Part shown: in pieces, positions 44,233 through 56,339 of the stretch | Layout of the letters: each line of letters opens with the position of its first letter | Numbering within the stretch: the first letter of the stretch is position 1 | Source: Lineus longissimus | Taxonomy: Eukaryota > Nemertea > Pilidiophora > Heteronemertea > Lineidae | Assembly: GCF_910592395.1 (NCBI RefSeq) | Contig: NC_088311.1 | Coordinates: 14,260,501-14,324,500 of the forward strand | DNA length: 64,000 bases | Direction of reading: 5' to 3' | Notes under the pieces: generated by a model | What the model was told of the DNA's origin: nothing | Seen by the model: the letters and a program-made list of their open reading frames with translations, nothing else | The model's database searches: none | Made by a program: the position numbers and the translations under genes

Positions 44233-45044
44233 ACGTATACGTGCGTGGTGTTGCAAGTGTGGGGATTGTGTTGGTTGTACCCATAACACTCTCCATGAGT
44301 ATCCACGGGGGGGGGTCAACTAAGTGAGGGGACTGTGATGGGAGTACACATTACAAGGCAATCAGATCAGGAACATTTAATTAAATTTTGTACATGTCCT
44401 TACTTTTAAATTTATGACGCCCAACACAACAGGATATTATTTTGTAGCGAAGAATATAATTTGAGCGGGGGCATGATTAAGTCAATGATCTTTTTTTTTC
44501 TGATACACCACGTGTCAAAATTTCGTCAAGCCATTCCAGAACCCAGCCACTACAATCAGGCATATCAGGGAGCCTATCATTTACCACTGAATACTGGCTG
44601 GCTTAGGTGTATCCTTGGTATTACCGTAGAAGGGATTAAACTTCCATGGGAATTACATCATCGTAATTACTCATGACCCATATCCTCACCTTATTTACCT
44701 TAGCCGCAGGCTATCTCATTCCGAACTTCATGGTCAAATAAACATTGCGGCCAAGATGGGCTATCGAGGAGCTATTCTAAAACCTAACATGTGGATGCCC
44801 TCATCATTCTGATGAGCAAGCAATTTCTGGAGGACATACCATCAGATGATACAGCACGTGGCTGGTGGCCCAGTGACACCAACAGCAGGGGGTTCATAAT
44901 TATAATTACAAATGTATATAAAACATTTTGGTCAAGTAAATAAGAGTAGTCTGCAGTCTGCATTTGTCACGTGGTGACCGCTCGATCAAGTGTTGATGAC
45001 GTCAAATGGCTTGCCATACATGTCCAATTATAAGGACTTTTCAT

Positions 45045-45400
45045 GGGAGGACAACTTAAAATTAATCCAGCTAAACATCCCTTAATAAATGACACTGCTA
45101 GATGTCAAGCACCAAGTACCCTGTTTCATCATCCATCTAGCCAAAGAGCCCTTCAAATGACAGAGCTGGATACCAAGCGCCACCTAGCAGGAAGTACCCA
45201 TCAAGCCAAAGAGCCTGTTACATCATCCTTCCAGTCAAAGATCCCTTTGACTGACACAGGTGGATGACAAGCGCCACCTTGCGGGAAGTACCCTGTTATG
45301 TCAAGCGCCACCTAGCGAGTACCTTGTTACATCATCCATCCAGCCAAAGATCCCTTTAACTGACACAAGTTGATGACAGGCGCCACATAGCAGGAAGACC
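45045..45400. repeat. Subterminal tandem repeats of the hAT-like element
   Basis: Four degenerate copies of a 70-95-bp unit with CAAGCGCCACCTAGCAGGAA, GTTACATCATCCATCCAGCC and AAAGATCCCTTTGACTGACA. A single inverted copy is present near the left end (42140-42240). Such repeats often bind transposase in hAT elements; that role is inference. Confidence 0.65.
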
Positions 45401-46633
45401 TAGTTATATTCCAGGTTTCCAGGTTTCCAGGTTTCCAACTTTCCAGGTTTCCAACTTTCCAACTTTCCGGAAAGTACAGGCAACCGTTGTGTACGGGGTG
45501 TTGTTATAGTTCGCTTATAGGTTCGCTAGTTGTGGGGGTCAACGTATCTGGCATATACGTGGTCTATGTTATGATAATATATTTTGCTGATATGGCAGCT
45601 TATGAGTGCGTGTGATTCATATAGGATCTATATATCACTGGCAATCGGCCAACACGCTACCGTGAGGTATACTGTTCTGTTTTGATGTTAGTTAACGTGC
45701 AGAATATAAATTGAGTCCAAGAAATGAGGTACTTTGATGATTATAGCTTGATTAGCTCGGGTAAAATTGGGGTAGACTAGAGCTTCAAATGGAGAGTACT
45801 GGCTCTCTAGGGGCAGGGAGAGAGAGTACCTTCAAGGATCGTACCTATCTGCTGGGAGTCAATTTTGAAACACAGCAATGTTAGCGCGCACTCAATATCA
45901 CCAAGATAAGATTCAGATGTGTTTTATAATTTTAATCAAGGAAGTTAACAATATTAGGTATCTGGTGATGAAGGGCCTAAACCTTGGGTTGTGCTTTCAA
46001 AAGAGGGTTAAAGGTAGTCTGATAAACTTGCTATTACCAAACTGTTAGAATAATTATTTGCCAGAATATTTCAGAGTTGGAAGCTTTCCGGTTTTGTCAT
46101 TAATTTAGACGAATTGGCTCAAGTTGAAGCTTTCTGAAGGTGACTAATTTCGGCATAAAATCGGGTAAAAGCGGTGAGAGGTCCCTAGGGTCAACTCTCG
46201 GAGGTGAATTTTTGGAGGTCAACTTTTTTGGAGGTGAACTCCCAGACCGTTGATATTTTGCCCTTTTTATACCTGTTAAGGCCATTGCTTCATACCTATT
46301 TTTAACCTCTTTCTTCATAGTAGACCATTCGGTCATTACTATTTTAGCTGATTAGCTCATTTTCGGATTGCCTCATTGTTAAAAATAGTTCAGTTAAATA
46401 AGTATTGTTTCCTAACATATCATTTATCCTATTATACGATTTAGAAAACCGTCATAGTAATTATACATATAAAAAATGAGTTTTGTTTTGGTCCTTGATC
46501 TGATTCCAGGTTTTTAACTACTTGTTTTAGACAAATGTTTCAAGGTTGATCCTTATTTACCTTCTGACTTACATTCTATAGATAGCCACTTGGCTACAAT
46601 TCATTGCAAGCCTCTTTGAGGAGTGTTGCTAAT

Positions 46634-46766
46634 ATGCAAGTTGCAAGTTGCAAGTAGAAAATGCAAGTTGCAAGTTGGAAATGCAAGTTGCAAGTTCGAA
46701 ATGCAAGTTGCAAGTAGGAAATGCAAGTTGCAAGTTGGAAATGCAAGTTGCAAGTTGCGCAAGTTA
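46634..46766 (+). repeat. Minisatellite, 20-bp unit ATGCAAGTTGCAAGTTGGAA
   Basis: About six units in direct order, each composed of two GCAAGTT words plus a variable GGAA/CGAA/AGGAA. The reverse complement of the same unit forms the array at 49319-49480. Any frame through it is an artefact of the repeat. Confidence 0.9.
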
Positions 46767-47291
46767 CAAATATATTTTCATCAAAATTACAAAGATCCCT
46801 TCACAAAGTTCAACCAGCTGAAGCCCACAACAAATAAAGGTTTGTTTTTTTATGTAAACAGTTTCTCAACCAAGTGATGAAGAACCTTGTCAATGAACAA
46901 CATTCTAATTGTTTATATCGGCCAGTGGGTTATTTTGATCTTGGCAATTAAATGCTTACATTATGTAACCATACTGTGGTATCCATTCTAGAATTAAACC
47001 CTTGTATAAACAGATCTGAATTTCTTAGTACCTTGGGGATGGGGGTCAAATGGATATTTGGGTCATTTCTATGAGAGGGCTCTGTTCTTTTGTATGTACT
47101 TCCTGTTTTAAATCCTAAACACACTCAAGGTCAAGATTTCTATATCCTTTAAACATTAATCATTTATATGCGTGGTTGCACGTGATTTGGAGTAGTGGGA
47201 TAGATACCCTGCCAGAGCCACTGTGTCGTTAACTCTGAACTGGCCGAATTGCCAAGTGTAGCGCTGGTTGTAGCATTCCTTGATTTCTACT

Positions 47292-48234
47292 CAAGGAGGA
47301 TACCGCGGTGACGTCACATCACGTGATCCCGACCCATATTAGTGATCGCTATGGCCAATCAGATTCAGTCTACTGACAGCAGCAGCACTGAACACATCTC
47401 CGCGTCTCACTGTCTGGTGCGCTCCTGTACACAAAAACACCAATAGACATGAAATATTGCAATACCTAGTATAGATTCTTCCTGTGTAAAATAATATTTA
47501 CAGAGCAGATTAACTTCCACGAATAAAAAAGACGTTTGGCGTGGCCAAAGTGCGGAAATAATGTATCCGCTAAAATACACTACGATATACACTAGGCAAT
47601 GCACTACGCAATATACAGTAGAGATGCAGTTGAGTTTGTTATTGTTTTGACTTAGAAGCCCGCCCATATCATAATATATTCATGTATTCATGAAGTATGA
47701 ACTCATTTCTGTCCAATACAACTCTAAGAACAGTCAATTTCTCCTTAAATCATCACCGAAACCGCGATATCCGCAGGAAGATTTCGTTCTAGTGTCCGAA
47801 AATGCATGATCTTACAGGGGCGCTAACTCGACAAATAGAGGGGATCTATGGGGATCTATGCGAGTTTTAGGTCCAACAGGTCTCAAACTTGTAAAATCTG
47901 TAAACATGCCTCCAAATCCCATTATGATAATGAAAAGATTGCCCCATATCTGGGAGACTGTTTTAAACCATCGCTAATTTTGGAAGATCGGTGCCCGGCT
48001 ATTTGGTTTTAAAAACCCTATTTTTCCCCATCAAAACAGCACTTTTCATTATTCAAATGATAGCTTATTGTCTGAAGACTTATTTCATAGCAGAAAAGTA
48101 CTAATAACTTTGATTTGATGCGAAAAATCTAACTTTTTTGATGACTTGATTTTCCCTTGGCCGTGGATCGAGTTTGTTTACATTATGCAGCGCCATCTTG
48201 GAAAAGCCGTGACGTCACCGCGGTATCCTCCTTG
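47292..48234. mobile_element. Short nonautonomous MULE-type element
   Basis: The termini are CAAGGAGGATACCGCGGTGA, then CGTCAC, and the exact inverse. They are flanked by a perfect 9-bp duplication ATTTCTACT (47283-47291 and 48235-48243). It is 943 bp and noncoding. It is the sister of the outer part of the element at 9038-14591, with an uninterrupted GGATCGAG at about 48166 where the other copy has its MITE-transposase-MITE insert. Confidence 0.95.
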
Positions 48235-49318
48235 ATTTCTACTGAAGGTTTGTGGAGAGACTGGGTGTAAAGAGCTGAGAGGGGAAAATCATTGATTTTG
48301 CATGGTTGGGACCAAGAATCTTACGTCGACTTAGGGATTTTGGCGACTAAGAGATGGCAAGTTAGAAAGTTAGAAATTATAATTTCATACTGTACCTATT
48401 ATAATAATCCTTCTTATGTCTCAATGTTCATGCTTCAATGGTGTCAGCATACAGAGTGTTTCATAAAAAATAGTTCTGCATTATTATATGATGATTCAAT
48501 AACGTTAAGTAAACATTTTTCTAACTTTTTGTTGATGCATTCAATCCTGAATAGAAATCAAAAGACTTCCTGTTACTTTAAATCGAGGAACCAGTTTCTT
48601 CACTGGAATCATATTGAAGATCCAAGGAATTTACTCTAAAGGGAAACTGAAAAATGATTATTTGCATGATTTTGTTCAGTCTGTGTTCAGTAGACTCAAT
48701 AATTCAGTCTGGGGTCACCGCAAAACCCACTCTATCCCCTGTTTGTGTGAGTAGGTGCGAGGATAGACGACTGGATTAACGGGTAGTGTTCAGATGCTGA
48801 AAGTTGCCAGCTGCCTTGATTAGGAGGGTGAACTGCATGCCAGAGTCACAGAATAAGGCGTCAATGGCCATCTTATAATCCAGATATGCATCATACGCCA
48901 ATCTTGTTGATAATATGGTGTATATACTATACGATAGATTGATTTGACCAAGCCTGCTAGACCTTTTTAAACACGAGAGCACAGTATCAACCCCCTATCA
49001 AGTTGACACGTTGGGAAAGTTTCATGAGCACAGGTCCATTGGTATTTCCGCAAAGTCCCGTAGTCTATTCTTTTAATAGTATAGATAGATGGAGAACACA
49101 ACATAGAAAATAACCCAGTACATGACAATGGAATAGAAAATGGAATAGACACGTCAATATTTAAATGTGGGTTTAAAGAGTTTACTGAAGAAACCCAATA
49201 CTGGCCTACCAGATCTTTTCCTTAGACAATCTATAGACAGTCTACCTCGAGTAGGCCTACCAGTAACATGGCATAAGCAATCTACTTTGTGTACTACATT
49301 TCAATTTGATTGATCGAA

Positions 49319-49480
49319 ACTTGCAACTTGCATTTTCAACTTGCAACTTGCATTTTCAACTTGCAACTTGCATTTTCAACTTGCAACTTGCATTTTCAAC
49401 TTGCAACTTGCATTTTTAACTTGCAACTTGCATTTTCAACTTGCAACTTGCATTTTTAACTTGCAACTTGCAACTTGCAG
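49319..49480 (-). repeat. Inverted partner minisatellite, TTGCAACTTGCATTTTCAAC
   Basis: Seven or eight 20-bp units, the reverse complement of the array at 46634-46766, separated from it by 2.55 kb. It is more homogeneous than its partner. Confidence 0.9.
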
Positions 49481-49742
49481 AAAGGAAGCAGGTGAATCCT
49501 CGCAGTTATGCAATATTTACAGGTATTTTCCAATATTGTGTATCAATGGGAAGCACAGCCGCTAGTGTACGAGGCCTATGTGGGGTAAACATGCAAGAGA
49601 ACATGCATAGTTACATATGAAGAATGGAATGATTTTGCTTGAAATCGTCTCTAAGTATAGTGATGAAGGCAGCACTATACATCCCCGCTGGTTGCCGAAC
49701 ACCATCGCTCCCGCGATGGTTTGTAGTCACATTTTTTGTTGT

Positions 49743-51028
49743 CAGCACTATACAGTTGCGCCAAATGTGTTTTGCCTAGGTGTGATAGTGCCTGTCCTTA
49801 AAAAGAATACCTTGGACCCGAATTGTCCAAATAACTATCGACCTATAACAGTCAGCTCTGTACATACTAAGATAGTGGAAGGCTTTATGGTTCCAGTTGA
49901 TGAAGCTAATGATAATCAGTTTGGTTTTAAAAAGGGCAACGGTGTCGAATTTGGATGTGCTCTTTTGCACGACATTGCCTCAAGTTGTTAATCACTGTAA
50001 ATCGCCTCTATTTGTCTGTGCACTTGACGCAGAGAAATGCTTTGATAGCATTTGGCATGAAGGATTATTTTTGAAATTGCTTGATGAGATCCCGGAGTGT
50101 CACTGATTTCTTTTACGAAATTGGTATAGCAGATTATCGGCTACAGTAAAATGGAATGGAGAGTATAGCCAGTCAATACGAGTATTGCAGGGTACCCGGC
50201 AAGGAAGTATTTTGTCTCCTTACCTCTTTAAAATTTTCTTGAATGATATGTTTTCACGTGTTTCCAAAACTAAGAGAGGTGTTTGTATTGATTGCGAAGA
50301 GTATAATTCTATAGCGTTTGCAGATGATGTCACTCTGTTTAGTTTTACTACTTTTGGATTACAGGCACTTGTTAAATGTATGCGTAAACTATTCCATTGA
50401 ATGGCGTTTCAAATTCAATACTGTAAAATCCCCGTGTTTGATTATTGGGAAACATGATTTCAAGGAGGAGCCAAGTTGGTTAATGTATGGCACTCTAAAC
50501 AGCTGGATGTGTTAGGAGTGCGATTTGATAATAATGGTTGTGGCAAAGATCACGTTGATCAAAGGTTAAGGAAATGTAGAGGAGCTTTTTATGCCAATGC
50601 TGAGAATGGTTTGTGTTACCCTGGATTGTTGACTGAAGCGAAGGTGTATCTTTGGCGCACACTTTGCGCCCCTATCTTAATATTTGGGTGTGACACTCTA
50701 TGTCTGACTAACGGTCAAATCTGTAACATGAATGTACGCGCCCATGTCTGACGGAGTCGTGGACTCTCTTCGATCTCTCTTCCGCTCCCCCACTTACAAT
50801 AAGGGGGGCACTGAGTTGGCCCTGACCAGGCTCTCACTGAAGAGTTTTTAAATTGCATTATATATCTTTTATGTATATGGCCCTGACCAGGCCTTTGCTC
50901 AAGTGATTTTAATTTATACTATACTATGTACTGAAAGTTTAAACTACTATTTACGGTCTTTGAATGTACTTGAATATTTCTTTTCCCCAATTATGGGGGT
51001 GCAATAAATATTATTATTATTATTATTA
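49743..51028 (+). pseudogene. Second LINE, reverse transcriptase core and 3' end
   Basis: The protein resumes at APNVFCLGVIVPVLKK, then NNYRPITVSS, then FGFKKGNG. Motif ALDAEKCFDSIWHEGLFLKL follows (50020), then QGTRQGSILSPYLFKIFLND (50190) and the catalytic SIAFADDVTLFSF (50310). Then come VLGVRFDNN and CAPILIFGCDTL to about 50750. Frameshifts are present near 49985, 50105, 50385 and 50500. The 3' region is short, duplicates GGCCCTGACCAGGC (50817, 50878) and ends in an ATT repeat (51005-51028). The element is inactive. Confidence 0.85.
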
Positions 51029-51029
51029 A

Positions 51030-51684
51030 CTGTTTCTCTAAACAAAAGAAAATGTTATGCAAATGTAAAATTTATTGAAGTACCGCAGAGTAATCCTTTT
51101 TTTCACGGTAGTAATAGTTTTCAAAAGTTAGTAAAATTTCCGATCTTCTCATTGAAACTGGTAGCCATTAGTCTATTTTGATGACGTCACGAAAATGATG
51201 GCTCCGGGCTGAATGCACTGATCGGAACCATTTTTTTCATTGGAGGATTTTCAAATTGTTTCTAATTTGCATATGTTCTGTGGCAATAGCATGCGTTGGG
51301 TCTCTTAATCTATGTCCAGTAAATGATGATTTATCAAGTTATCAAGATTCTCGGTAAAGCGCAATGGTGCAGACTGGTTGTGCATTGTTTAGTCCTGAGG
51401 GGCTGCTCCGGTAACTGCTGTTTTCATCCTCAAGGATGTCCCAGCCAAATTGTTATGGATACTTTCCCTGGGGTATTTATTTTCTACTGGTGTCGCTGGG
51501 CCGAAATTTGGAATCCCAATCGGAAGTGAATTCAACTAAGCAAACCCATGGTAAATTGTGTCGTATTCCGTCAATCAACGAGCTTTTGGGCCACGATCGG
51601 GAACATAAATCTGAGATGCAACATGGTCATTTCGTAGAAATATATTTACTGGTGTTAAAACTAGACAGTAAATTGCGGTGTTGC
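51030..51684. other. No supportable gene on the plus strand
   Basis: Noncoding; it includes the 3' flank of the minus-strand cysteine-rich gene, whose polyadenylation signal would lie here (no convincing signal picked out). TGACGTCA-like words occur at 51180. Confidence 0.4.
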
Positions 51685-52375
51685 CTACATGGTCAAACCG
51701 TTGCCACCTCCAATAAGACCAGCTTCAATGAGGTCCTTCAGAGTGTCTATGTTATCACCGGCTTCGTCCAGACCTGCAAGCACAACACAGAAAAACAAAT
51801 AATAGTACAGGATATTTGTAACATTACATTTATCACGGATAGATTACATAAAGCATGAGGTAATTAGGTATAACCAGAGTCTCTTAAATAAGGAGACCGG
51901 CAACTAGGGAACGAATGGTTTCAACATCAAAGCCACGCCCGTTCCGAAAGACGCGCACTAGGACAGAGCTCTCTCGGGTCACGCAAGCCAATTTCGCACA
52001 GCTGGAATTGAACAATTATTCGATCAGCTGAATATATCCAGTCTTACGAGATTCATGGCTGTATAAAACATACAATGGCCACCGTGCCGAAATGTTCACA
52101 ATGTATTGATTTTAATTAATCCTGGTAGTGCAAACATTTAATATACATTACGTGCGTTCATCTTTCATATACTACATCTTCTGAATAGCCTAACTTTGAA
52201 ACAATACGTTGGTATATTTCAATCCAACTCACTAAGACAGTTATCCTGTGCAACAAGAACGAATCCCTTGCAGCACTTAACGTGTTTGTCTGGGCAAGCA
52301 TCCTGGTCGGGCACCTCATAGTAGTCCACGTAGTATTTGGATTGTTGTGTATATCTCATATCGTACAGAGAACAT
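51685..52375 (-). CDS. Small cysteine-rich protein, last two exons
   Basis: On the minus strand, exon A (52375-52233) is preceded by a good acceptor (TCTCTTTTCTAG) and followed by the donor GTGAGT. Exon B (51773-51685) follows the acceptor TTGTGCTTGCAG. The join is in phase (A|GT makes Ser), and the frame reads YYVDYYEVPDQDACPDKHVK, then CCKGFVLVAQDNCLSLDEAG, then NIDTLKDLIEAGLIGGG and a stop after LTM. The C-x6-CC-x9-C spacing with CC-K-G-F resembles the end of EMI-like or similar extracellular Cys modules, so it is probably secreted. I do not recognise the gene, and the first exon with a signal peptide was not found. A copy of a repeat family (51875-51990) lies in the intron. The open phase-matched exons suggest a living host gene. 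Confidence 0.55.
51875..51990 (+). repeat. Partial copy of the 61219-62355 element
   Basis: Shares CAGAGTC, GGCAACTAGGGAACG, TATGGCTTCA-like and ACGCGCRYTRGGACA, then AGCTCTCTCGGGTCACG with the left arm of that element, in the same orientation. The other end is missing. It lies within the intron of the cysteine-rich gene. Confidence 0.7.
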
Positions 52376-52394
52376 CTAGAAAAGAGATTAGGCC

Positions 52395-52622
52395 GGGTCT
52401 ATTTGGCAGGCCGCTCGCCGAACAGGCATCTTTTTTGTCCTGTTTGGAGAGCTGCTTGCCAAAAAGCACTAATAGGCCACCCTGTTCGGCCAGTCGGGCT
52501 TGCCAAACAGGTAAAAAATCTACCCTGTTTGGCGAGCTGGAGACTTTACTTTAATATTAATGAGTTCGGCTCTCCATTCAGGACAAGAAAAAGTCGCTGT
52601 TTGGTAAGCCGGGCTTGCCAAG
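52395..52622. repeat. Cluster of GGCTTGCCAAACAGG-type inverted words
   Basis: At least seven variants of CCTGTTTGGCGAGC or GGCTTGCCAAACAGG occur in both orientations within 230 bp. They give a multi-hairpin structure. It may be an inverted-repeat mobile element; no target duplication was found. Confidence 0.6.
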
Positions 52623-52879
52623 TAGTCACTTCCAAGAGATTAACGTCACCATAGCGTCATTCACCAGATTTATGACGTCGGACAACGTTATGGCCACGCA
52701 ATTTCCTTGATTTTTGCCTTGCCGCGCCCCCGTTCGCAGCGCCAAAAGAGCGTTTCTCTCTGCGTTGCGATGCTACTGTCACATATCGGTAAAATTTGGT
52801 ACTAACTCGCGCCATATTTGTGGCAGAGACTAAAACCTCTGTAGCATGTATGACTGTTCGGGGAGAGCGATTTATCAAA

Positions 52880-54110
52880 GATGGCGAAATTGTAAGTTTT
52901 GAAAGGAAAAATTGGTGTTTATTTCATCAAATTCCAAGCAAAATCAACCGAGTTTGATCAATTTTTCGAAAGATGATATTTTCGCAATCTTCGCTGAACA
53001 TACCTCACTCAAAGATATTTTCCAGCTTTGCGGCGATATTTGGTAAATTGATATTTTGTGAAGTGGTTGACCAATCCAAAATGAATTCACATCTTTAAAA
53101 ACATTTGAGCACCCGGTTTCCTTAATATTTCTTTTTTGGCACTTAATTTGGTGATTTTTCGAAGAAATCTCATTAATTATTTATGACGTTTTGGATCACG
53201 TGATGTTAATCAAGCCCTTTTTCGCGGCAATTGCGTGCACGACGCGATATTGTAAAAATATTTTAATGCACAGCGTGTCTCAAATAAATTGTGGTTAAAA
53301 GTGAGAATGGCATGATTGTAGCCTGTTTGAGTTCTGTTGATGAATATGCTTAGTCTGACTATAATTTCTACAACTTGTGGCCAAATGACCAGATGATTTT
53401 GAGCCTTTTGATAAAGCTACTGGTAGAATAGTCATCACATCAGACATGTCAGAGTGACACTGACAGTGACTGACTGAGTGAGTGTTATGTTATGTTATGA
53501 GACTGGAGGTATGTCATGTGTTCCACCATATCGTCATTGATATTGACCAGGAATACTATCGATTTGTGTGGATGTGCTCAAACAGTAATGCTTCACTTCC
53601 GAACAGATCCAGGTGACTGAGATGTCACTACTACTACATTGTTGGGCAATCCGACTGATTCTTAATTCAGAAATTTCTCTGTATATCCTCTGTGAAAATA
53701 AACTTTCTCATAATGATATATCTTTTGTTTGTTTGTTTGGTAATTTTAGTTGCCTATGTTTAGGCACTTTTTTTGCCAGATTTGCTTGTAAAAGGCTGCC
53801 ATAGTTCAGGAAAAGAAATCATATACACATTACAATGTGGATCTTCACGGTCCAAAACACCAGGGCCTACTAGGTGACATGGCTCAATAATAGGCATTGT
53901 CTGGTAATTTTGGACGACCTTTGGATGGATAGTTTATTTTCCCTGACCCTGGCCTGGGTCTGAACGAGCTTCCAAGCCATCAATGATGCTTATAAAGCCG
54001 GGAATAGCCTCATCAGTACCCCCACAAGAGTTATTTTGTGCCAGACATCGCGCACAGAACTTGCCATCATCTCATTTTTAGAGTTGCTGTATCAGTAAAA
54101 GATAATACCA
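52880..54110 (+). CDS. Tentative spliced gene, first exon MAK and two further exons
   Basis: ATGGCGAAATT followed by GTAAGT at about 52879-52895 has a good start context and a consensus donor. A segment 53550-53610, after the acceptor ATTGACCAG, continues in phase as NTIDLCGCAQTVMLHFRTDP and ends at CCAG|GTGACT. A third segment from about 53975 (acceptor TTCCAAG) stays in phase as AINDAYKAGNSLISTPTRVI, then LCQTSRTELAIISFLELLYQ, and a stop. I do not recognise the product. The acceptors are weak, and with three short exons a chance match is possible. A longer AT-rich stretch follows to 56330. Confidence 0.25.
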
Positions 54111-56330
54111 AAAAGCTGATAAAGTATGTAATTTGAGCAGCATGACCAATGCCAGTGTTAAAAGGTGTAAACTTAACCTATTACAGGACATCTTCCTGCA
54201 AGATTGTGATTGGTTTAACTTGAAGTTTGTCATCAATTTGTCTGTTGTAATTGTACATCCATGCTGTTGTCATTCAGGAAAAATCTGCTTTATCTTTCAG
54301 CTAATACTTTCACTTCTCAAGTCAATCGGGTTTGATGAACATGTCAAGCTGTTGAATGGTGTAAACAATCATTAGCAAATAACGTCACGAATGAAAATAA
54401 GTTTGATTCCTTCCACTTGAAAAGTTCAACAGCACCACTTGCAAGAATTTGAATTTGGCATTGTGTTTTACACCCTTCAACAATTGACTGTCTGTTTGTT
54501 ATTAGTGTTCTTGTTTCAATGTTAGCGTTTCACTGTTAAAGAGTTTCAAGATGCAGAAGAGAGGATTAGTTATCTTTAATGTTAAGTTTCTTCTTTGCAT
54601 CATTTTGTCATTAAATTTGGGCAATGGTGGTCTCATTAAATTTGGGCAATGGTGATCTCATGAAAGGAGGGATGGGACGGCAGGATGGGCTATTGGACAA
54701 GTTTTCATAATCGGTATTCTAGAACACGTTTTGTAGCGATGGTGGCGATCCTAGTGTTCGGGCCTCTTCGGCTCAACTTCGGGTGTGGTCGGAACCTAAA
54801 TCCGGCTGCAACATTTTCTGACAAAAATCAGAGGCAACTTAAACGTATTTTCCAGCCGTGCGGCAGAAGTAATCATTTTTACTATCATGTTATTCAGTCA
54901 AAGATACATATAACAATAAATATCAGTCATTACTTCTGAGCACGCGCGATGTTTTTGATGAGTTAGGTGCATTTATTCAACAGAATTACGTGAAAAAATT
55001 GCAAATTTTCGGGCGACGACCGCTGTTCAAAGTTACGTAAACAGCAAACCTCAGGACTTTTTACACTTTTTTCTTAATGAAACTACTAATTAATGTTTCA
55101 TCTAGAATAATATGTTCCGTTTACATGTCATTCAGAAAGATTTTGGCAAGTTTAGGATCGATTTCCGACTTCATATTTTTCACGCCTAAATGTACGCGAT
55201 AATGAGCTCGTAATGATATGCAGTGACGTCATAGCGCAGAGAGAATTACGCGGAAATGGGGGCGCGGCCAACTGACTGTTTAGTCAAAGGCTCATCTTTC
55301 TAAACCATAATAAGCCACCAATGCATCGATTAATCTATAGTCTCATTAGGGACTTTTTTTGTATTCATGCGCGGCCAAGCTCTAACCGTAGTTCCTAAAA
55401 TCATTGATTTCTCGGTCCTCACAGTATGTCAGTGTTGATTCAGCAGTTGTTTTGGCAAATACATGTTTTTTTGGAGTTTCTGAAACCTAGAGCGCTACTC
55501 GATAGGCGGCTAACAAGAAACTACGCATTTACTCTTGTTGCCGACGTATGTGTACACTGAACTTGGGATGTGCGTCGGCCCCGTGTTGAAATGCCGTGCA
55601 GTACCAGTTGGTGCGTTTTTCGCTGATTTATGCAAAATTCAACATATCTCAAAAGTTCAATGGTTGACCCTCGTTTTTTTTTTATTTTTGTGTAGCGTAA
55701 GCAACTGTCTTTCATGGGAAATGTATAATATTTGGGGTTTTTCGTGATTGTCCGGCCCAATTGGCAATATTGCCATTTGGGATGGTGAACAGAGGTAGGA
55801 GCAAATGCGACGCTTATGATTTATTTAAAGAAATAAAATGCCCGATTTAACATCCTGCAGAATCAGGGGAATCGGGCGTTTCCAGTGATATACGACACAA
55901 ATGGGTTGCCCTCATGCATTCACTTTGGAAACGCATTTTAAAATAGATGTTACGTCCTGTTAATGGGGCACGTCATCATCGCGTACATTTGGGAAAAACT
56001 CCCTAACGAGACCTATAGATATTTATCACATGCCAAGACGTCATCGAGGTTTTGCGAAAACCTGTCTCAAAATCATATCAGATATAAATCGTGACAGAAA
56101 ATCATACCAAACCCTAGATCTTTTGATGATCTATCGGTTGAACACCATTAAAACCGATTTTAGACTTGGCAAAACAACTTTATTCGATTGTTTCTGAGCG
56201 TCGTCAGTCCTGCCACCCAGCTGTGTGATATTTTCCCTGATCACACGGGTGAACTATGTGACGCGGTGAACAGTCTTTGTGACGAAACATTGTTGTGGTC
56301 TTGACAAAGTACGTCTTTGTCGCTGTTGTA
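54111..56330. other. No supportable gene
   Basis: One candidate terminal exon near 54300 (TTATCTTTCAG, then LILSLLKSIGFDEHVKLLNG and a stop) has an acceptor-like context but no partner exon. A direct duplication GTCATTAAATTTGGGCAATG/GTCTCATTAAATTTGGGCAATG lies at 54608-54655. Otherwise nothing. Confidence 0.35.
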
Positions 56331-56339
56331 GTAACGTCA

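Larger units (their letters stand above)
42060..45485. mobile_element. hAT-like nonautonomous element with long complex termini
   Basis: The termini read CGGTTGCCTGTACTTTCCGG inward, then AAAGTTGGAAACCTGG repeats (42095-42130 and 45412-45470). A further zone GTGGCGCTTGTCA is inverted at 42155 and 45380. The flanks GTTGTGTA occur at 42052-42059 and 45486-45493, an 8-bp duplication as in hAT elements. The interior has no transposase but contains another inverted-repeat element and poly-repeat zones. Confidence 0.75.
45494..49742. mobile_element. Inserted block separating the two LINE pieces
   Basis: The LINE reading frame ends at AGTTGTG before 42060/45494 and resumes at AGTTGCGCCAAATG (49743). 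The intervening 4.2 kb is therefore an insertion, possibly with a 7-bp duplication AGTTGTG/AGTTGCG. The ends are only weakly inverted (GTACGGGG and GTATAGTG). It has no recognised gene. It holds two inverted minisatellite arrays and the short MULE. 48244-49318 and 45494-46630 contain nothing I can name. Confidence 0.45.

Noticed and set aside
46623-46877. Repetitive protein frames through the GCAAGTT arrays (also 49341-49565)
   Set aside because: A 20-bp period keeps frames open by chance. There is no start context, no splice sites and no family.
46634-49480. CRISPR-like regular repeats
   Set aside because: The 20-bp units are contiguous with no unique spacers, and the genome is eukaryotic. 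They are minisatellites.
45494-49742. Block as a defined transposon with terminal inverted repeats
   Set aside because: Its ends match over only a few bases and the possible duplication has a mismatch, so it is listed only as an inserted block.
51436-51858. 140-codon plus-strand frame
   Set aside because: It is antisense to the better-supported exon of the cysteine-rich gene and shows no motif.
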